From: Lumbricus rubellus
Taxonomy: Eukaryota > Annelida > Clitellata > Crassiclitellata > Lumbricidae
DNA length: 64,000 bases
Reading direction: 5' to 3'
Assembly: GCA_945859605.1 (NCBI GenBank)
Contig: OX243821.1
Coordinates: forward strand, 13,074,835-13,138,834
Notes under the pieces: model-generated
What the model saw: only the letters and a program-made list of their open reading frames with translations
Databases searched by the model: none
What the model was told of the DNA's origin: nothing
In this document: positions 10,890 through 22,412 of the stretch, one piece after another
How positions within the stretch are numbered: the first letter of the stretch is position 1
How the letters are laid out: each line of letters begins with the position of its first letter
Program-made: the position numbers and the translations under genes

Positions 10890-12032
10890 CTACACGTGAA
10901 GAAACGATTTCTGGCATAACAGGCACATGTATGGCTTTTCACCGGAATGGATTCTCATGTGCCGATTCAGTACACCAGCTTGAGCAAATGATTTCTGACA
11001 AAGACGACAGTTATACGGTTTTTCACCAGTATGGATTCTCGTGTGTCTCTTCAGTTCACTACTTTGAGCAAATGCCTTCTGGCATAATTGGCACATGTGC
11101 GGCTTTTCACCAGTATGCATTCTCGTATGTGTTGTCAGATTACTGCAACGAGAAAATGTTTTCTGGCATAGGCCTAAATGGCATTTGTATCTTTTTTCTC
11201 CAGAATGGATTCTTATGTGCACATTCAGATGATCACACCGAGCAAATGTTTTACGACATAACTGACACATGTATGGCTTTTCGCCAGTATGTGTTCTCAT
11301 ATGTATTTTCATATCACCACGACTAGAAAATGTTTTCTGACATGTCAGGCATATGTGCGGCTTTTCGCCAGTGTGTGTATTCATGTGCGCATTTAGCTGA
11401 CCACGACGCGCAAATGTTTTCTGACATAACCTGCACAAGTATGGTTTCTCGCCAGTATGCGTTCTCATGTGTGCATTTAGATGACTATATTGAGCAAATA
11501 TTTTCTGACATAACAGGCACGTGTGTGGTTTTTGTCCAGAATGGATTCTCATGTGCGTATTCAGATGACTAGCTCCTGCAAATGATTTCTGACAAAGATG
11601 GCAGTTATACGGTTTCTCACCAGTATGGGTTCTTGTGTGTATTTTCAGATCATTACATTGAACAAATGCTTTCTTACAAAACTGGCATTCTTATGGCTTT
11701 TCACCAGTATGGGTTCTCATGTGTACATTCAGATTACTACACTGAGCAAATGTTTTCTGACATAACTGACATATGTATGGTTTTTCGCCAGTATGTGTTT
11801 GCATGTGCATTTTCAGATGAGTACAACGAGAAAATGTTCTTTGGCATAACTGACACTTGTATAGTTTTTCGTCAGTACAGGTATGGTTTCTCGTGCGCAC
11901 CACCAAGTCACCTGCTGCAGTAACTGATTTCTCACATAACTCACATTTGTACGGTTCCTTTCCGTTATGAGTTCTGAAGTGCATCTCCATACTACAACCC
12001 TGATCAAAGACTTTGAGTACTATCGCTGGCAC
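10890..12032 (-). pseudogene. C2H2 zinc-finger gene, broken
   Basis: About 12-13 C2H2 fingers with TGEKP linkers run from roughly 12000 down to 10890. They form one continuous frame except for an in-frame TAA at 11688-11690, in the linker-finger boundary KP-stop-ECQFC where relatives have KPY. Downstream of that stop the array resumes for eight more fingers. One finger has a two-residue insertion between its cysteines (CHLGLCQ). The last stops at SFLHV, after which decayed finger sequence continues past further stops to about 10710. The most N-terminal finger has lost ligands. A pseudogene fits best; if the TAA is an assembly error or polymorphism, a roughly 380-residue protein would be possible. 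No DNA-binding partner domain is seen. Confidence 0.75.
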
Positions 12033-12290
12033 CTGTATATTGAACTACTCTATCACATGATTAATCGTATTAGCCATCAGGTCTCTTGCTCAAATGATAA
12101 TTTCGCATTTGGAAATTGAAGCGGAGTGGAGAAAATGAATCCTTGTATAAAAGGAGAAGGAATGGATGAATTGTTGCCAACCTGTGTAGGATTCATTAAA
12201 AATAATTAGGTGAGAGTGCACATTAGCGTATTTACTTAGCCTATTCGCCTTTGCATGCCATGGGTTTCGGTGTTTATCAGATAGCCTACA
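12033..12290. other. 5' flank of the broken zinc-finger gene
   Basis: No exon or repeat recognised. Confidence 0.3.
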
Positions 12291-12294
12291 AGAC

Positions 12295-13012
12295 TAGTCG
12301 GATTGACGAAAAGAATTCTTCCAAAATAGAAGTTGGATTAATAAAAATAAATTTTTACTGAAATAGAGGTGGGATTTATTAAAACAATTTTGCTTAAATT
12401 AAAGCTGAATTGATGAACAATAATTTTTAATTAAATAGGTGATTTTGATGACTAAACAGAAGTGTGGTTGATGAAACGAATTCTTGCCGAATTTTTGCCT
12501 AAGAGGTAGTTGGATCGATGAATATGATTCCTGTCAAACTAGAAGTTGGATTGTTTAAGAATAATAATGCTGCAACGAGCCAATAATTAAATACGCTAAA
12601 ATGCAGTTGTACGAGTTAATAATTTACGACTCTAAAATACATGTCTACCAATAAATAATAGGCATGGTAAAACTTCAGTTTAGGTGCGTAAGTTATTTCT
12701 CATGATTTCAAACTGGATAGTTGTCTGAAATTATCTTTAACACTGTAACAAACATGTCATCATCACATGTTTCATCCAGCTTCCATTTCTCAAGCGTTAG
12801 TTTCGTCAATACAGCTTCTATTTCAGCCATAAAATACTTTCACCCAGCTTTTATTTCTCAAGCGTTAGTTTCGTCAATCCAGCTGCTTAACTTGAAGCTG
12901 GTTTGATAAATATCTTCTTGTTAAAATTGGAGCTGGATCGCTGTAAATAACGTTTGATTAACGGAAACCGGAATACGTATTTTTACACCTGAAATAGAAG
13001 CTGGACGTAATT
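12295..13012. repeat. Scattered GACAAC-family minisatellite units
   Basis: Diverged copies of AGAAGTTGGATTAATAAAAA type lie on the plus strand at about 12310-12560 and 12890-13012. The inverse, CATCCAGCTTCCATTTCTCA, lies at 12770-12895. The opposed orientation of the two halves matches the layout of complete elements, but no CGACAACTSGTC ends remain. Confidence 0.6.
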
Positions 13013-13108
13013 AGAGTAAGCAAGTGAGTAAGTAGGCCCTAAGTCAGTACAGTAAGCAAGTGTATACATTGAAAAATAATTTACGCACTTAAACTGAAGT
13101 TTTACCAT

Positions 13109-13208
<100 letters not shown>

Positions 13209-13826
13209 ACCAAGGGACCAGTGCCCGTAGGTGCCCGATGCCATTCTCGTTATTCCGCGCCAGGTTTGTCTCTCCAAGGCAGCGTGTGTCAGGTCCTGCA
13301 GTGGTGCTCCGCACCATTCTATTATGTTGTCCAGCCATTCTTTGTGTGGTCGTCCTTTACCATAGGCATGTGTTTCATTGGTCCAATAATTTGGAACGCT
13401 GAAACGGTAGATTACCGAATAATTAATACATGTATGTGGTTAGGCGTAATTAAGTAGGTTACTGTAATTTGCAATTGCAGCAATATTAATATTATTGTGA
13501 TCGACCAGTTGACAATGTTTAACTTACACCGATAATATTATTATTATGCTTATAATGGCACATTGCACTGCAAGGGCAACGCAATTCAAATTGTAAAATA
13601 TATCGATAAATCGACTATTTACTGGAATTAATATTCGAACACTAGCCTAGATAATGTAACCTTATCTGGTAGCCAGCGCGCTGATAATTGCGACGTCATC
13701 ATTTTTTGAGTTTGGCAGTGTTGCCACTGAGGTTTCCGAAATAAACCCAGATTTCCTTCCAAAAATCCCCAGAAAAACCCAGACCATTCATAATTATAAG
13801 CCATTTTATAACCTCTTTGTTCAAAT
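13209..13826. other. Non-coding stretch
   Basis: No exon with credible splice sites recognised. AT-rich with short TATTAT runs. Confidence 0.35.
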
Positions 13827-14155
13827 GGGTCCACGACAACTGGTCCAACGACAACTCGTCCAACGACAACTCGTCCACGGACAACTGGTCCACCGACAAC
13901 TCGTCCACTGAAATAGAAGCCGGATTAATGAGAAAACGCTTGAGAAATGGAAGCTGGATGAAGGTTTTTACGGGTGAAATAGAAGCTGGATTGATGAAAA
14001 ACCGCTTAAGAAATGGAAGATGGATCAAGTTTTTTCCCTATCTGAAATAGAAGCTGGATGCATGTTGAGACACATGATGAAAATCGTCAATTCAGCTTCT
14101 AATTAAGCAAGAAAACCACTAGACTTTTTTCATAAACCCAGCTCCTATTTCATTG
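13827..14155. mobile_element. GACAAC element, left end and array
   Basis: Starts GGGTCCACGACAACTGGTCC followed by five CGACAACTSGTC-type motifs, then ATAGAAGCTGGATTGATGAA units, then inverse units near 14090-14150. The right terminal block is missing, so this is a truncated copy. Confidence 0.7.
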
Positions 14156-14247
14156 TCCTCCGATTGGAAGTAGGCCTAATTTACCATGGAGGATGGGAAA
14201 GAAAAGGAGCTGCAGTGCAGTTCTAAAAATTCCTTAAAACAGCCCTG
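14155..14247. repeat. Fragment of ACTGCAC MITE family
   Basis: Shares CCTCCGATTGGAAGTA and GCAGTTCTAAAAATTCCT followed by AAAACAGCCCTG with sequences at 42768-42965, 28745-28905 and 57500-57690. CAGGGCTGTTTTAAGGAATT appears to be one terminus of the family. Confidence 0.55.
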
Positions 14248-14723
14248 TAGTGCGGGAAACAATATTATTATAGCTTACCGCATTCATATTAAAAGTTAAC
14301 GACAGGCAATTGCACACTTTACAAAAGGGGTCGGTAGCCTGTTTTTATCAGCTTAAATGCTACCGTTGCAGTGTGCAATTAAAAATATCTAATTATAATA
14401 AATGTGTTGGGAACATTTTATAGAAGTCTTAAAGTCTTAAACCATCTCTGTGAGCGATGCAGTCATTATTAGGCCTAATTTTTGATGAGTTGCAAAATTA
14501 GGATGCCACAGTTAGTGTGCATATCCAACAAATTAAAAATAATAATTGGAGGCGACACTCTGAAGTCTTAAATCATGACCATTAGCATTGAAACATGTGC
14601 ATTTTTGTTTAGATGACAACTCTGACGGCTTTTATTAGGCCTATTGTACAGCGTGGAGAGTTTAAAACAGCATAAACAACATGAGGGGGGATTTTGAAGT
14701 CTTATGCCACGACTATTAGCACT

Positions 14724-15428
14724 TCGTCGCCTGACAATTATCTTCGCGTATGTCCACTTTTGTGAATTCCGAGAAAAACGAGTTTGAAGTTTCGCAACTT
14801 TGGACGCCAAAATAATATATCCAGTGCAATAAAACTTCAAGCAAAGACGTCATATTAAAGCATCGACATTAATTAATGGATGTTGCACTAAAATTAAACT
14901 AAAACTTAGAGTGGTTTTTGTGAAATTTTTGGAAAATGTTGTATAAAATGGATTTTATTCAATTGCAAGTCATCCTGACGTGAGAAAATTTTGAAAAAAT
15001 ATGCAATAATAAAAGAAAGCAATACACAATCAACTGTGACTTTGTTCGTTTCAATTTTCGCAAGTTTAATACCCTTTTTTAAATAAAAGAACGTTTTTAT
15101 TTTCTGGACATACGACACTATGATACAACGAAGTGGGATGTCGTATCTCCATGGTCCAATCAACGACGAGCTTTTCTGGACATACGACAATGCACTTTTA
15201 AACCGTGAATGCGGCACTGGAGATACGGCAAAATAAATTGGAGATACGACAAAGTAACACTGAAATTGGACATACGACAAGTAGTTTTTGTTGAATATCT
15301 TTAAAACGACTCCTCGTATCTCCTAACGGTTAACAGTGAGGAAAGAGAAGCAAATTTTTGCTACAAAACAAGTCTAAACTCGATTTTGACAAAAATGGAC
15401 ATACGCGAAGATAATTGTCAGGCGACGA
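14724..15428. mobile_element. 705-bp foldback MITE with TCGTCGCC ends
   Basis: The left end TCGTCGCCTGACAATTATCT is inverted at the right end (TAATTGTCAGGCGACGA), and the match continues through CTTCGCGTATGTCCA. Inside, GGACATACGAC and GGAGATACGAC motifs recur several times in both orientations between 15105 and 15290. No coding capacity. Superfamily not assigned. Confidence 0.7.
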
Positions 15429-16433
15429 CTTAAATAATTAGCAATTTGGAAACAAACGACAGTCTAATATGCTGCCTAAATGCTATAGTGCAGTGTGGAA
15501 ATTCAGAAAATTTCGGCAGTGGGGGAGGAGCGCATCTCCTCCCCAAATCCGTCCCATCCTCGCTGCCATTCATCAGCGCCTCGTGCCTCGGCGATCATCA
15601 TTTGGCCGCTAGTCTATCCCAAACCCAATAGGCAGAAGATAGGAAAAAAATGATATATTGGTTGCATATATTCGCCGCTTGCAACTCGTCATCATCGCGG
15701 ATCGCAAATGTCAGAAATAAATAAAAATTGACGAATTTTATTTGCGATATCATTTTTAATTCGTAAATCGACCAAACAACGTCTGGTGGACCCATAAAAT
15801 ATATTTGCGCTATAAAATAAAGCACTAAAACGGATCAAATTAATTAAATGCAAGTGACTGCTTGAATAGTTGTTTTCTCACGGTGGTCCATATAACCCCA
15901 GGGTCCATGCAACCCCAAGTTACCCTACTTCACCCCACACACCTATGAATTAAAACCAAACTCCGCCCATTCTTATAGGCCTATTTGCTACAAATTGCAA
16001 TGCGATCGGAAGTAGAACTCAAGTTATCCACTTTCCTATAATATTATTATAATAAGCATTTAGATGAGCACTGTGTTAATCGTTCTTGTGTAAGAAGTGT
16101 TTAGCATATTAAGGATGGGAACTTCCGAGAAGCATATACATTTGTAGGCCTATATAGCTCAAGACCATGAAACAGTTGCCCCAATTATTAGGCCTATGTT
16201 CCATAATGAAAACATTTTATAAAGTCTAAACTTAATTTGCATTCAATTTTTTAAGAAAAAGATCGTCAACTGCCGAATGAACCAATGAAAACGAATGAAG
16301 TTCCATCTCATATGCGACGGTAAGATGAGCATTGATTGATCTTGAATAAATACCACCAATGTAGACCTACATGTAGGTAATAGTAGACCTACAAAGCGTA
16401 TTCCATTGTCATCTTACTTAAAGTGGTCGTCGA
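15429..16433. other. Non-coding stretch
   Basis: Short frames around 15446-15825 have no recognised motif. TAGGCCTA-type motifs are frequent. No gene supported. Confidence 0.35.
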
Positions 16434-16696
16434 CAGGGGCGGATCCAGAGGGGCTTATCCGGCCATGGCCCCCCATTTAGGAATGCCCATGTATCGTGCC
16501 CCCCATTTGGATTGAGCATGTAAAAACCTGTATGATTTTCCCGAAATTTTTGGCGGATGACTAAAAGAAGGTCATCAACTTTTTGGCGGATGAAAAGGTA
16601 TGATTTTCTGGGCGGACACGAATTTTTTCACCAGACCCAAGGCGTAGAATTTTTTGCCCCCCCCCCCCCCGTTAAAAGTTTCTGTATCCGCCCTTG
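16434..16696. mobile_element. hAT-like MITE, CAGGGGCGGATCC ends
   Basis: Runs from CAGGGGCGGATCCAGAGG to GTATCCGCCCTTG, flanked by a perfect 8-bp duplication GTCGTCGA at 16426-16433 and 16697-16704. Inside are GGCGGATGACTAAAAGAAGG motifs and a poly-C run. Another member with its own 8-bp duplication lies at 62795-63163. Confidence 0.78.
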
Positions 16697-17411
16697 GTCG
16701 TCGACACGATCGAGTGATGCTCTACGTGGTAATTATGATAACTTGGCGCTGCGGAAGTACCGTAGGCCTATAGCCTAGGCCTATATTTAATGGAATTCTG
16801 GGTTATCTGTCGCTCTAGCGTTCTAAAAAGAATTGACCAGTGTGTGAGTTTCAGCGCGCAGGCCTATTCTGGTCGAATTGGCCAACAGAATAGACCTGCA
16901 ATAATAATTGTGAGCTGTTATTGTCGATAGGAATTCTAGCTATGTGCGGGAGTTAGATTGATGACAGTAATTTTTGCACAAATAGAAATGCATTTTAAAA
17001 CGGTTCTTGCCTTAACTAGATTTGTTCTTTTCATCAATCCGACTTCTATTTAGTGAGATTGTTTTCGTCAACCCAACTTGTGTGCGACCAACGCTAGACC
17101 CCACGTTATTTACGAATTATTAAGAGAATGGAAAGCGACAGATTACATGTTTGGACTACTGTGAAGTAAGTTCATTTTAGACCCTGTTAACTGAAACCGC
17201 GCAGTTTTAAGCGACGCTTCGTTTGAAGATCTGAGGACTAAAATAATTAACCATTCCTTAACATATGGTCTGAGCAGTTTAAATCTCTTCTAAGATAATT
17301 TATTTGGTAAGTGACTAGGCCTCATAAACTTCTAGACATCCACCATTGTCCAGTAGGCTATTGGCCTACAACCTTCCAGTGCCAAAGTTGCATAATTTGT
17401 TTAAATTTCAG
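16697..17411. other. Non-coding stretch 5' of the F-box-like exon
   Basis: Contains a few GACAAC-family minisatellite units at about 16930-17085 and otherwise unrecognised sequence. Upstream exons of the gene at 17412 were not found. Confidence 0.35.
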
Positions 17412-17665
17412 TTGCACAATCTGCCATTGGAGATGTTGGACATGATCTTAAAAAAGTCCTATTTATGCCAAATATTGAATGCAACGGCAAAGCAAAGAGA
17501 CGAAGACGTTAACTCTTTAATGCTGAGATGGTAGTAAATGGTATGGGAAATCATATACCCTCCGGCATTAAAGGGTTATAATGTCTCTCATGTCAGCTGA
17601 CGTCTGTTTCTATCGACGCATTACCAGAAAACGGTTCAAGAAGGCAATCTGGTGTCACCTGAAAG
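17412..17665 (+). pseudogene. F-box-like exon split by a MITE
   Basis: A pyrimidine-rich acceptor (AAATTTCAG) precedes coding sequence reading LHNLPLEMLDMIL, which fits the L-x-x-LP-x-E-x-L-x-x-I start of an F-box. The family binds Skp1 in SCF ubiquitin ligases. At 17509 a 71-bp piggyBac-type insertion starting at TTAA interrupts the frame and brings a stop. Beyond it the frame resumes with MSLMSADVCFY and ends at a GTCAGT donor (17666). If the insertion plus one TTAA copy is removed, the two halves join in frame without a stop. The exon would then start in phase 0 and end in phase 1. Either the exon is dead or the insertion has become an alternative C-terminus. The F-box call is from a short motif and is tentative. 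Confidence 0.5.
17509..17579. mobile_element. 71-bp piggyBac-type MITE inside an exon
   Basis: Left end TTAACTCTTTAATGC, right end GCATTAAAGGGTTAT, the last base of the right TTAA having mutated. The interior GAGATGGTAGTAAATGG is shared with the element at 38408-40066, whose two ends are intact TTAACCCTTTAATGC and its inverse. Confidence 0.8.
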
Positions 17666-17881
17666 GTCAGTTGCCTTCCTGGAGTTGTTGTCAATGGATT
17701 ATTTTAATAACACAGTTTAATTACCTGTATACGCTTGCATGGGCGTCACATTGCTCCAGAGAGCAGTGGTGGCGTTCCTCAGCAGCTCTGCTCACTAGGG
17801 TATACAGAGGGTATATAACGCCCCTTCCCTGCCCTGTCCCCGTGTGCTATATAATTATGTAGAAAACAATCGGACAATTAC

Positions 17882-18409
17882 CAGGGAACATTACCTGGAT
17901 GAAATAGAAGCTGGATTTATGAAAATGGTTTTCTAGCTTAAATGGAAGCTGGAATAATGATTTTCGTTCATGTATTTCAACATACATCCAGGTTGTACTT
18001 CAAATCTGAAAATACCTTCAATCAGCATCTATTTCTCGCTTGTTATTTTCGTCAATATAGTTTTTATTTCAGATATAAAAATACCCTCATCCAGCTTCCA
18101 TTACTTAAGCGTTTTTTCATCAATCCAGTTTTTATTTCAGATCTAGAAATACCTTCATCCAGCTTTTATTTCTCATGCGTAATTTTCATCAATACAGCCT
18201 CCATTTCACTTGTAATTTACAGGTGAAATGGAGTTTTTACAGGCTGTAAAAACTTTCATACAGCTTCCATTTCTGAAGCACTGGATCAGTTCTCTGTAGA
18301 CCAGTTGTCGCTCGACGAATTGTCCGCAGACCACTTGTCGCGGTAGACTAGTTGTCCGCAGACCACTTGTCGGTAGACTAGTTGTCTGTAGACCAGTTGT
18401 CGTGACACC
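17882..18409. mobile_element. GACAAC element, right end and array
   Basis: Plus-oriented ATAGAAGCTGGATTTATGAA units are followed by inverse CATCCAGCTTCCATT units, then seven inverted GACAAC-type motifs ending GTTGTCGTGACACC at 18409. The left terminal block is missing or unrecognisable. The flank TGTTTATAC has no partner on the left, consistent with truncation. Confidence 0.7.
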
Positions 18410-18785
18410 TGTTTATACGTACCATTTCACACCAAGAAAATATGTATGCAACTTTCCCCCAGAAAATTCTACAAGTTACTCTTGTTTAGATGTACCGTAC
18501 CCTACATATACTACATTTAGTACATAATGGCCTATGCCAGATTTCCCTGCCCGAAGAAGAACTGCACTGCGAAGCCATGAGGCGCTAAAAAATAAGGTAT
18601 CAGAAAATTTCCGCTGAAAGGGTGGCCGTGGTTTCTGACTCGACGTTTGCCATCCGCTCCCACCCAAATCTGCCGTCGTTTGCCCACCCTCCCTCCCGAT
18701 GAACCTGAATTCCCCCCCCCCAAGTAGGGAACTAGATCAAACACTCATTTGAAACGGATTACATAGGCCTAATTGTGACTTGTAG

Positions 18786-19039
18786 ATTATTATAGGCAGG
18801 CCAAGAAACGATCTTCCATCATAAGAAACAACAGAGATTATCTCTTGCAGAACATTCAACCAAATGACAAGTTAATCGCCTCACTGTTGTCTCTCAATTG
18901 TATAACGGATGGACAATGTCAATTTATTCAACGACAACGTTTAGAACGAGATAAGAACGATGAGCTTTTGCATACCGTGGCAACTTTCGACGAAGCAAAG
19001 TTTGCAACTTTTGTCAAAATAATGTCTTCGAGAAACTGA
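18786..19039 (+). pseudogene. CARD-like exon, tandem copy 1
   Basis: A TTGTAG acceptor is followed by a frame with RSSIIRNNRDYLL, LIASLLSLNCITDGQ, RDKNDELLHTV and FATFVKIM. This is the helix spacing of a CARD death-fold domain, which mediates homotypic assembly in apoptosis and innate immunity. The frame ends at TGA (19037). One base out of register, sequence just beyond reads SVARIIENGGGG, which resembles the usual CARD helix 6 and tail, so a frameshift near 19037 is likely. It is nearly identical to copy 2 starting 361 bp downstream. The entry phase (1) would accept the phase-1 donor of the F-box-like exon, but that linkage is conjecture. Confidence 0.55.
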
Positions 19040-19146
19040 CCAGACGAGTGTTGCTAGGATCATAGAAAACGGAGGAGGTGGTTCCAAGTACAAACTTTAT
19101 TTAGCCTAAAGGCCAATCTAAAATGGTGATATATTTTGACTTGCAG

Positions 19147-19550
19147 ATTATTATAGACGGACCAAGAAAAGATCTTCCATCATAAGAAACAACAGAGATT
19201 ATCTTTTGGAAAGCATTCAACCAACTGACAAGTTAATCGCTTCGCTGTTGTCTCTCAATTGTATAACCGATGGACAAAGTCAATTCATTCAACGACAACG
19301 TTTAGAAAGAGATAAGAACGATGAACTTTTGCATATCGTCGCAGCTTTCGACGAAGCAAAGTTTGCAACTTTTGTCAAAATAATGTCTTCGAGAAACTGG
19401 CCAGACGAGTGTTGCTACAATCATAGAAAACGGCGGAGGTGGATCAAAGCACAAACTTTATCTAAAGGGTTTTTAATAGTTAACATCAGAGCTGAAAGTG
19501 AGCTGGGTCGGTCCGGGTCTGCGACTGCCAGACTGGCATCGATTTTATAG
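19147..19550 (+). CDS. CARD-like exon, tandem copy 2
   Basis: A TTGCAG acceptor precedes a CARD-like frame almost identical to the copy at 18786, including LIASLLSLNCITDGQ and FATFVKIMSSRNW. Here the first-copy stop is absent (TGG for TGA) and the frame runs on through a basic stretch (HRKRRR) to 19550. As in copy 1, the CARD-like tail VARIIE seems to lie one base out of frame, so this copy may also be damaged. The C-terminal 60 residues have no recognisable domain and run almost to the long-TIR element at 19561. No clear donor follows the domain. Function as an adaptor is inferred from the fold only. Confidence 0.5.
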
Positions 19551-19560
19551 ACCTGCTGCC

Positions 19561-21729
19561 TAGGGTGGAGTGAAAAACATGAAATTGATATTTCAGAATC
19601 GGCTGGGGGTGCAAAAGTTGTGTACTGGGCACAGTAGTTTGGGTGTAAAATATTATTGGATTTGGTTGGGTTCTTGACGTGCCCCAACGCCCCCCAAAAA
19701 TGACGAAATGGCTCGATTTCGCATTTGTAAAATATTATTGGATTTGGTTGGGTTCTTGACGTGCCCCAACGCCCCCCAAAAATGACGAAATGGCTCGATT
19801 TCGCATTTTCATTTTAAATTTGTTTATAATAACAATATTTTATTTTTTGCTACTGTGATTTTATTATGGTGATATCTTTGGATAGTAATCTACATAATGA
19901 AGGGATAACTCCAAGAATGGCAGCCAAAAAGTCAAAAACAAGACGAACCAGTAGGCATCCATGGAGTCTTTGAGATTCCTACGGAATTGCTTCAAACTGT
20001 GTTTCCACACCAGACGACATGCTGTATAGGGTGGAGTGAAAACTATGGGTAAAATATTTTTTTAGGAATCCATAATTTGCAAGAGGGTGCATAACTTGTA
20101 CATAGATGCTAGTAGCGCCAGGATAAAATATCGCGCCTCTAATATAATGTCTGAAGGTGTCCCAACTCTCAAAACCGATTCCAATGTAAAAAAATTCAGA
20201 TTTTCCTATGTGTTCAATCGTCTATAATAAGCGGTAACGTCGCTGATATGAGCAGAATAAACTTTCAATTATTATTCTAAAGAACACATTGACTAATTGA
20301 GGTCCTCCAATTGAAGTTAGTTTGATTAGAAACATTCAACGAAATTTTTCTTTCCATTTTTGCCTACCTCGATTCCGTAAAGATATGGTATCCTTTGGAA
20401 TGCCACATTTCATAGGCCTATAATTTCTTTCCTTGTTTTAACACTTCGAGCAGAATATTCTCAGGATGTCCGAGGAAGGTATTTTTTGTATAACTGGACC
20501 AACAATCTCCATCATATCTTTGAACAAGTAGGCTATCTTGAAAATGCAATCCTTCGATGAAGATGTCGTAAACCTTTGTGCACGAAAATCAGGTCTGATG
20601 TGGAAAAACATTTGATCATAGGCCAATGCCTTCATGATGAATTTATATGTGTGACAAGTTGTTCAGATGGTTCCAATGATGCTAGTTAGAAGCATATAAT
20701 TCTTTGAGCAGTTGTGGGTCACCTTGAATGAATTGCTGAACCTGGGTTTCGATTATAGAAACTTAATTTGTACAGGGCATTCATAGGCTGGCATAGTATG
20801 ACATGTGTTGAACAAACACTTCTGATCCATGGTTAGAGGACCATTATCAACAAATGGATAGTTGTTAATTGCAATTGATGTAAAGGGAACTATGGGCATG
20901 TTTTCACATACCTGGATTGCTTTACGAAATGGACCAGAAATCTCTCAAGGACCGTGCTCTTACACCATTGAGTTTCTGTAGCAGATGTCTCAAAGGCAAT
21001 TTGTTTGCAGGCAACAAACAAAAGAACCACTGTAGTGGACTCCCTTACTTATATTTCAAGCAAGCAAATAACACCTCCTACGTTACCAGTATTAGCATTT
21101 ATTAGTGCCAAGCATTTATTGGTGCCATCTGCCCTTAAATGGTTAAGGCAGATTTCTGTACTTGGCGTGAAACAGCCTAAATATTTTCACATACTCGCTT
21201 GTGAGATATCGTTGAGATTGACGTTTTACAGTAGGCTATAATCCACCCTCCTTCAATGAAATGTGCCACCAGTACTGCAAAAACAGCCATTGCGGGATCC
21301 CTTACGTGCTTCTATAATTTCTTGTCATCATGAATGAACAGGAAGAACTTCATCATGTCAGCGCATGTGGAAACACAGTTTGAGGCAATTCCGAATAGGA
21401 ATCTCAAAGAATGGATGCCTACTGGTTCGTCTTGTTTTCGACTTTTTGGCTGCCATTCTTGGAATTACCCTTCAATATGTAAAGTACTAGCTAAAGATAT
21501 GACCATAATAAAATCACAGTAGCAAAAAATAAATTATTGTTAATATAAAAAAAATTAAGACAAAAATGCGAAATTGAGCCAATTCGTAATTTTTGGGGGG
21601 CGTTGGGGCACGTCAAGAACCCAACCAAATCCAATAATATTTTACACCCAAACTACTGTGCCCAGTACACAACTTTTGCACACCCAGCCGATTCTGAAAT
21701 ATCAATTTTATGTTTTTCACTCCACCCTA
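19561..21729. mobile_element. 2.2-kb DNA element with very long TIRs
   Basis: Starts TAGGGTGGAGTGAAAAAC and ends with its inverse, TTTTCACTCCACCCTA. The inverted similarity extends inward for several hundred bases: 19561-20010 against about 21340-21729, including CTTGACGTGCCCCAACGCC blocks and CCAAGAATGGCAGCC. The left arm carries a tandem duplication (about 19645-19800), and a further terminus-like AGGGTGGAGTGAAAAC lies at 20028. Flanks share TGCTGCC but not at the exact boundary, so the target duplication is uncertain. No transposase recognised. Confidence 0.72.
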
Positions 21730-22412
21730 CCAGTGCTGCCGGGTCTCAGTAGGCCTAGACTCAGTGGGGTCGCTTGTTTACCAAACATCAGTTGCGTATG
21801 ACTAAAAAAGGTCGTGAGGGGCCAAAAGTAGGTAAAAATGATAAAAGTTTGAATTTTTTGGGCAAATGACTAAAAAAAGGTCGTCAGAATATATTTCCGG
21901 TCAAAGGCATCGGCTCGTCCGCCAAAGTCAGACCTGACAACTTTTCCAACCCACTTTCAGCCCTGGTTAACATAATTTGCGTTTTAACAATAATGAGCGG
22001 ATAATATTCAAATCAAATGTCGTTAAAATCGTTCTAAACTGGGCAATTTCTAGCAAATTATGCCTTATCGCGACATCACTGACATTTAGGCCTACTAGCA
22101 TTTAAGCCATTGTGTAATTTTTCATTATCACAACGTGGAATCTTCTAAATAATAATTTAAAGGTCGCAGTGGCACCTTCATTGCAAACTTAATTTTTAAA
22201 GGACGATAGAAAGCCATTCATGGGCATGATTGTTTTGGTCTAGTAGAAGAAAGATTTCTCTTAAATTACCCGAAGCATCGTAGGCTATCAGCTTAGTTGA
22301 CGTATTTGAAACGTGTTTTATTCAACCGCAGTTCCGGTCATTTTAGGCTAATTTTTGCGTCCGAATATCATACTAAAGGGGATTGACATTTGACAATATT
22401 TTTTGCTTTCAG
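21730..22412. other. Non-coding stretch
   Basis: Contains GACTAAAAAAGGTCGTCA motifs (21800-21930) that belong to the CAGGGGCGGATCC MITE family. No exon seen. Confidence 0.4.
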
